A stretch of DNA of 5,716 nt, taken from Bacteriovoracaceae bacterium. GTDB lineage: Bacteria; Bdellovibrionota; Bacteriovoracia; Bacteriovoracales; Bacteriovoracaceae. Location of the stretch: assembly GCA_947442115.1 (NCBI GenBank), contig CANEVK010000183.1, positions 1-5,716 on the forward strand, in the 5' to 3' direction. The notes under the pieces were generated by a model, which did not search any database, was not told where the DNA came from, and was given only the letters and a program-made list of their open reading frames with translations. Position 1 is the first letter of the stretch. The number at the start of each line of letters is the position of its first letter. The position numbers were made by a program, and so were the translations under genes. Below, one piece after another: positions 5,599 through 5,716 of the stretch.

Positions 5599-5632
5599 AA
5601 AAAGCCCCATCTGTGATAAGATGGGGCTTTTT
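5599..5632. terminator. Strong 13-bp hairpin, bidirectional terminator
   Basis: The left arm 5599-5611 (AAAAAGCCCCATC) pairs perfectly with 5620-5632 (GATGGGGCTTTTT) around an 8-base loop. The A-tract and T-tract at the two ends make it a good terminator on both strands. It would stop readthrough from the 392-residue gene, and it lies only 17 bases before the putative transposase start codon. It may be an attenuator or a shield against outside transcription. Confidence 0.9.
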
Positions 5633-5649
5633 GTTTATGGAGTACAGAT

Positions 5650-5716
5650 ATGCAGTGTTTTACCCCCAAACAGCGTTCAAAATTGCTTGCCAATCGAAAT
5701 GTTCAGGATGTCAGTG
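5650..5716 (+). CDS. Putative transposase OrfA, N-terminal fragment
   Basis: Twenty-two codons from an ATG to the window edge read MQCFTPKQRSKLLANRNVQDVS. The pattern FTxxQRxxLLxNxNVxxVS resembles the N-terminus of HTH-domain OrfA proteins of IS3-like elements, in which OrfA binds the inverted repeats and is joined to the OrfB DDE integrase by a programmed -1 frameshift. GGAG (5639-5642) is 7 bases upstream, a good ribosome site. The inverted-repeat-like sequence at 5568 supports the reading. A second frame from an ATG at 5637 is also open to the edge but reads as unlikely protein (MEYRYAVFYPQTAFK). With only 22 residues, the identity is a reasoned guess. Confidence 0.5.
   Translation, partial: MQCFTPKQRSKLLANRNVQDVS

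Larger units (their letters stand above)
5568..5716 (+). mobile_element. Left end of a probable IS3-like insertion sequence
   Basis: The stretch from 5568 to about 5593 (TGATCTGTACCCC, then TTTTAAGGGACAC) resembles terminal inverted repeats of IS3-family elements, which commonly start with TG, carry a C-run and end near GGACA. It is followed 82 bases from its start by an open frame that looks like the N-terminus of an OrfA. The element runs off the right edge, so the other inverted repeat and the target duplication cannot be seen. The exact left boundary is uncertain by a few bases. Recognition is by pattern from memory, not by search. Confidence 0.5.

Noticed and set aside
5677..5716. Minus-strand tail reading TDILNISIGKQF followed by a stop, like the end of an outer-membrane protein
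   Set aside because: Only 12 codons are visible, and the plus-strand frame at the same place has a ribosome site and a transposase-like start. It remains possible, since the hairpin at 5599-5632 would also terminate a minus-strand gene.
1..5716. CRISPR array, tRNA, rRNA, riboswitch
   Set aside because: No regularly spaced repeats, cloverleaf or known riboswitch core was seen on either strand by eye.

Overview
The window reads as ordinary chromosomal DNA of a Gram-negative bacterium, with the left edge of a probable insertion sequence at its right end. It has moderately low GC, good AGGAG-type ribosome sites, a lipobox lipoprotein, a beta-strand-rich exported protein and a Gly-zipper outer-membrane lipoprotein. 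This mix, together with a membrane pyrophosphatase, suggests a member of the Bdellovibrionota (Bacteriovorax-like). That placement is an impression from protein style, not a proven identification.

Layout. Bases 1-234 encode the last 77 residues of a membrane-bound proton- or sodium-pumping pyrophosphatase (hppA), closed by a textbook UUCG-tetraloop terminator. Facing it on the minus strand (273-1187) is an uncharacterised exported, beta-rich protein. A 184-bp divergent spacer separates it from a plus-strand, membrane-anchored ankyrin-like protein (1372-2193). Next come a small HipB-like Xre/HTH regulator without a HipA partner (2282-2521) and, convergent with it at only 4 bp, a TerC-family membrane protein (minus, 2526-3251). 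A second divergent spacer leads to a Gly-zipper lipoprotein (3355-3747) and a nickel-type glyoxalase I (gloA, 3817-4200). A 392-residue protein of unknown function follows (4367-5545). It has a signal peptide, a periplasmic helical part, one membrane helix and a cytoplasmic coiled-coil part.

From about 5551 the sequence changes character. Half of a terminator-like hairpin is followed by an IS3-like terminal inverted repeat, a strong 13-bp hairpin terminator, and the first 22 codons of what looks like a transposase OrfA running off the window. The likely reading is an insertion sequence that landed in the terminator of the 392-residue gene.

The genes do not form one pathway. The common theme is envelope and stress housekeeping: ion-motive force, methylglyoxal detoxification, metal handling and envelope proteins. 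I found no CRISPR array, tRNA, rRNA or convincing novel multi-gene system. The points most worth a second look are the insertion-sequence junction with its leader hairpin, the orphan HipB-like regulator with a palindrome beside its promoter, the unusual start of the minus-strand exported protein, and the unrecognised envelope-spanning protein.
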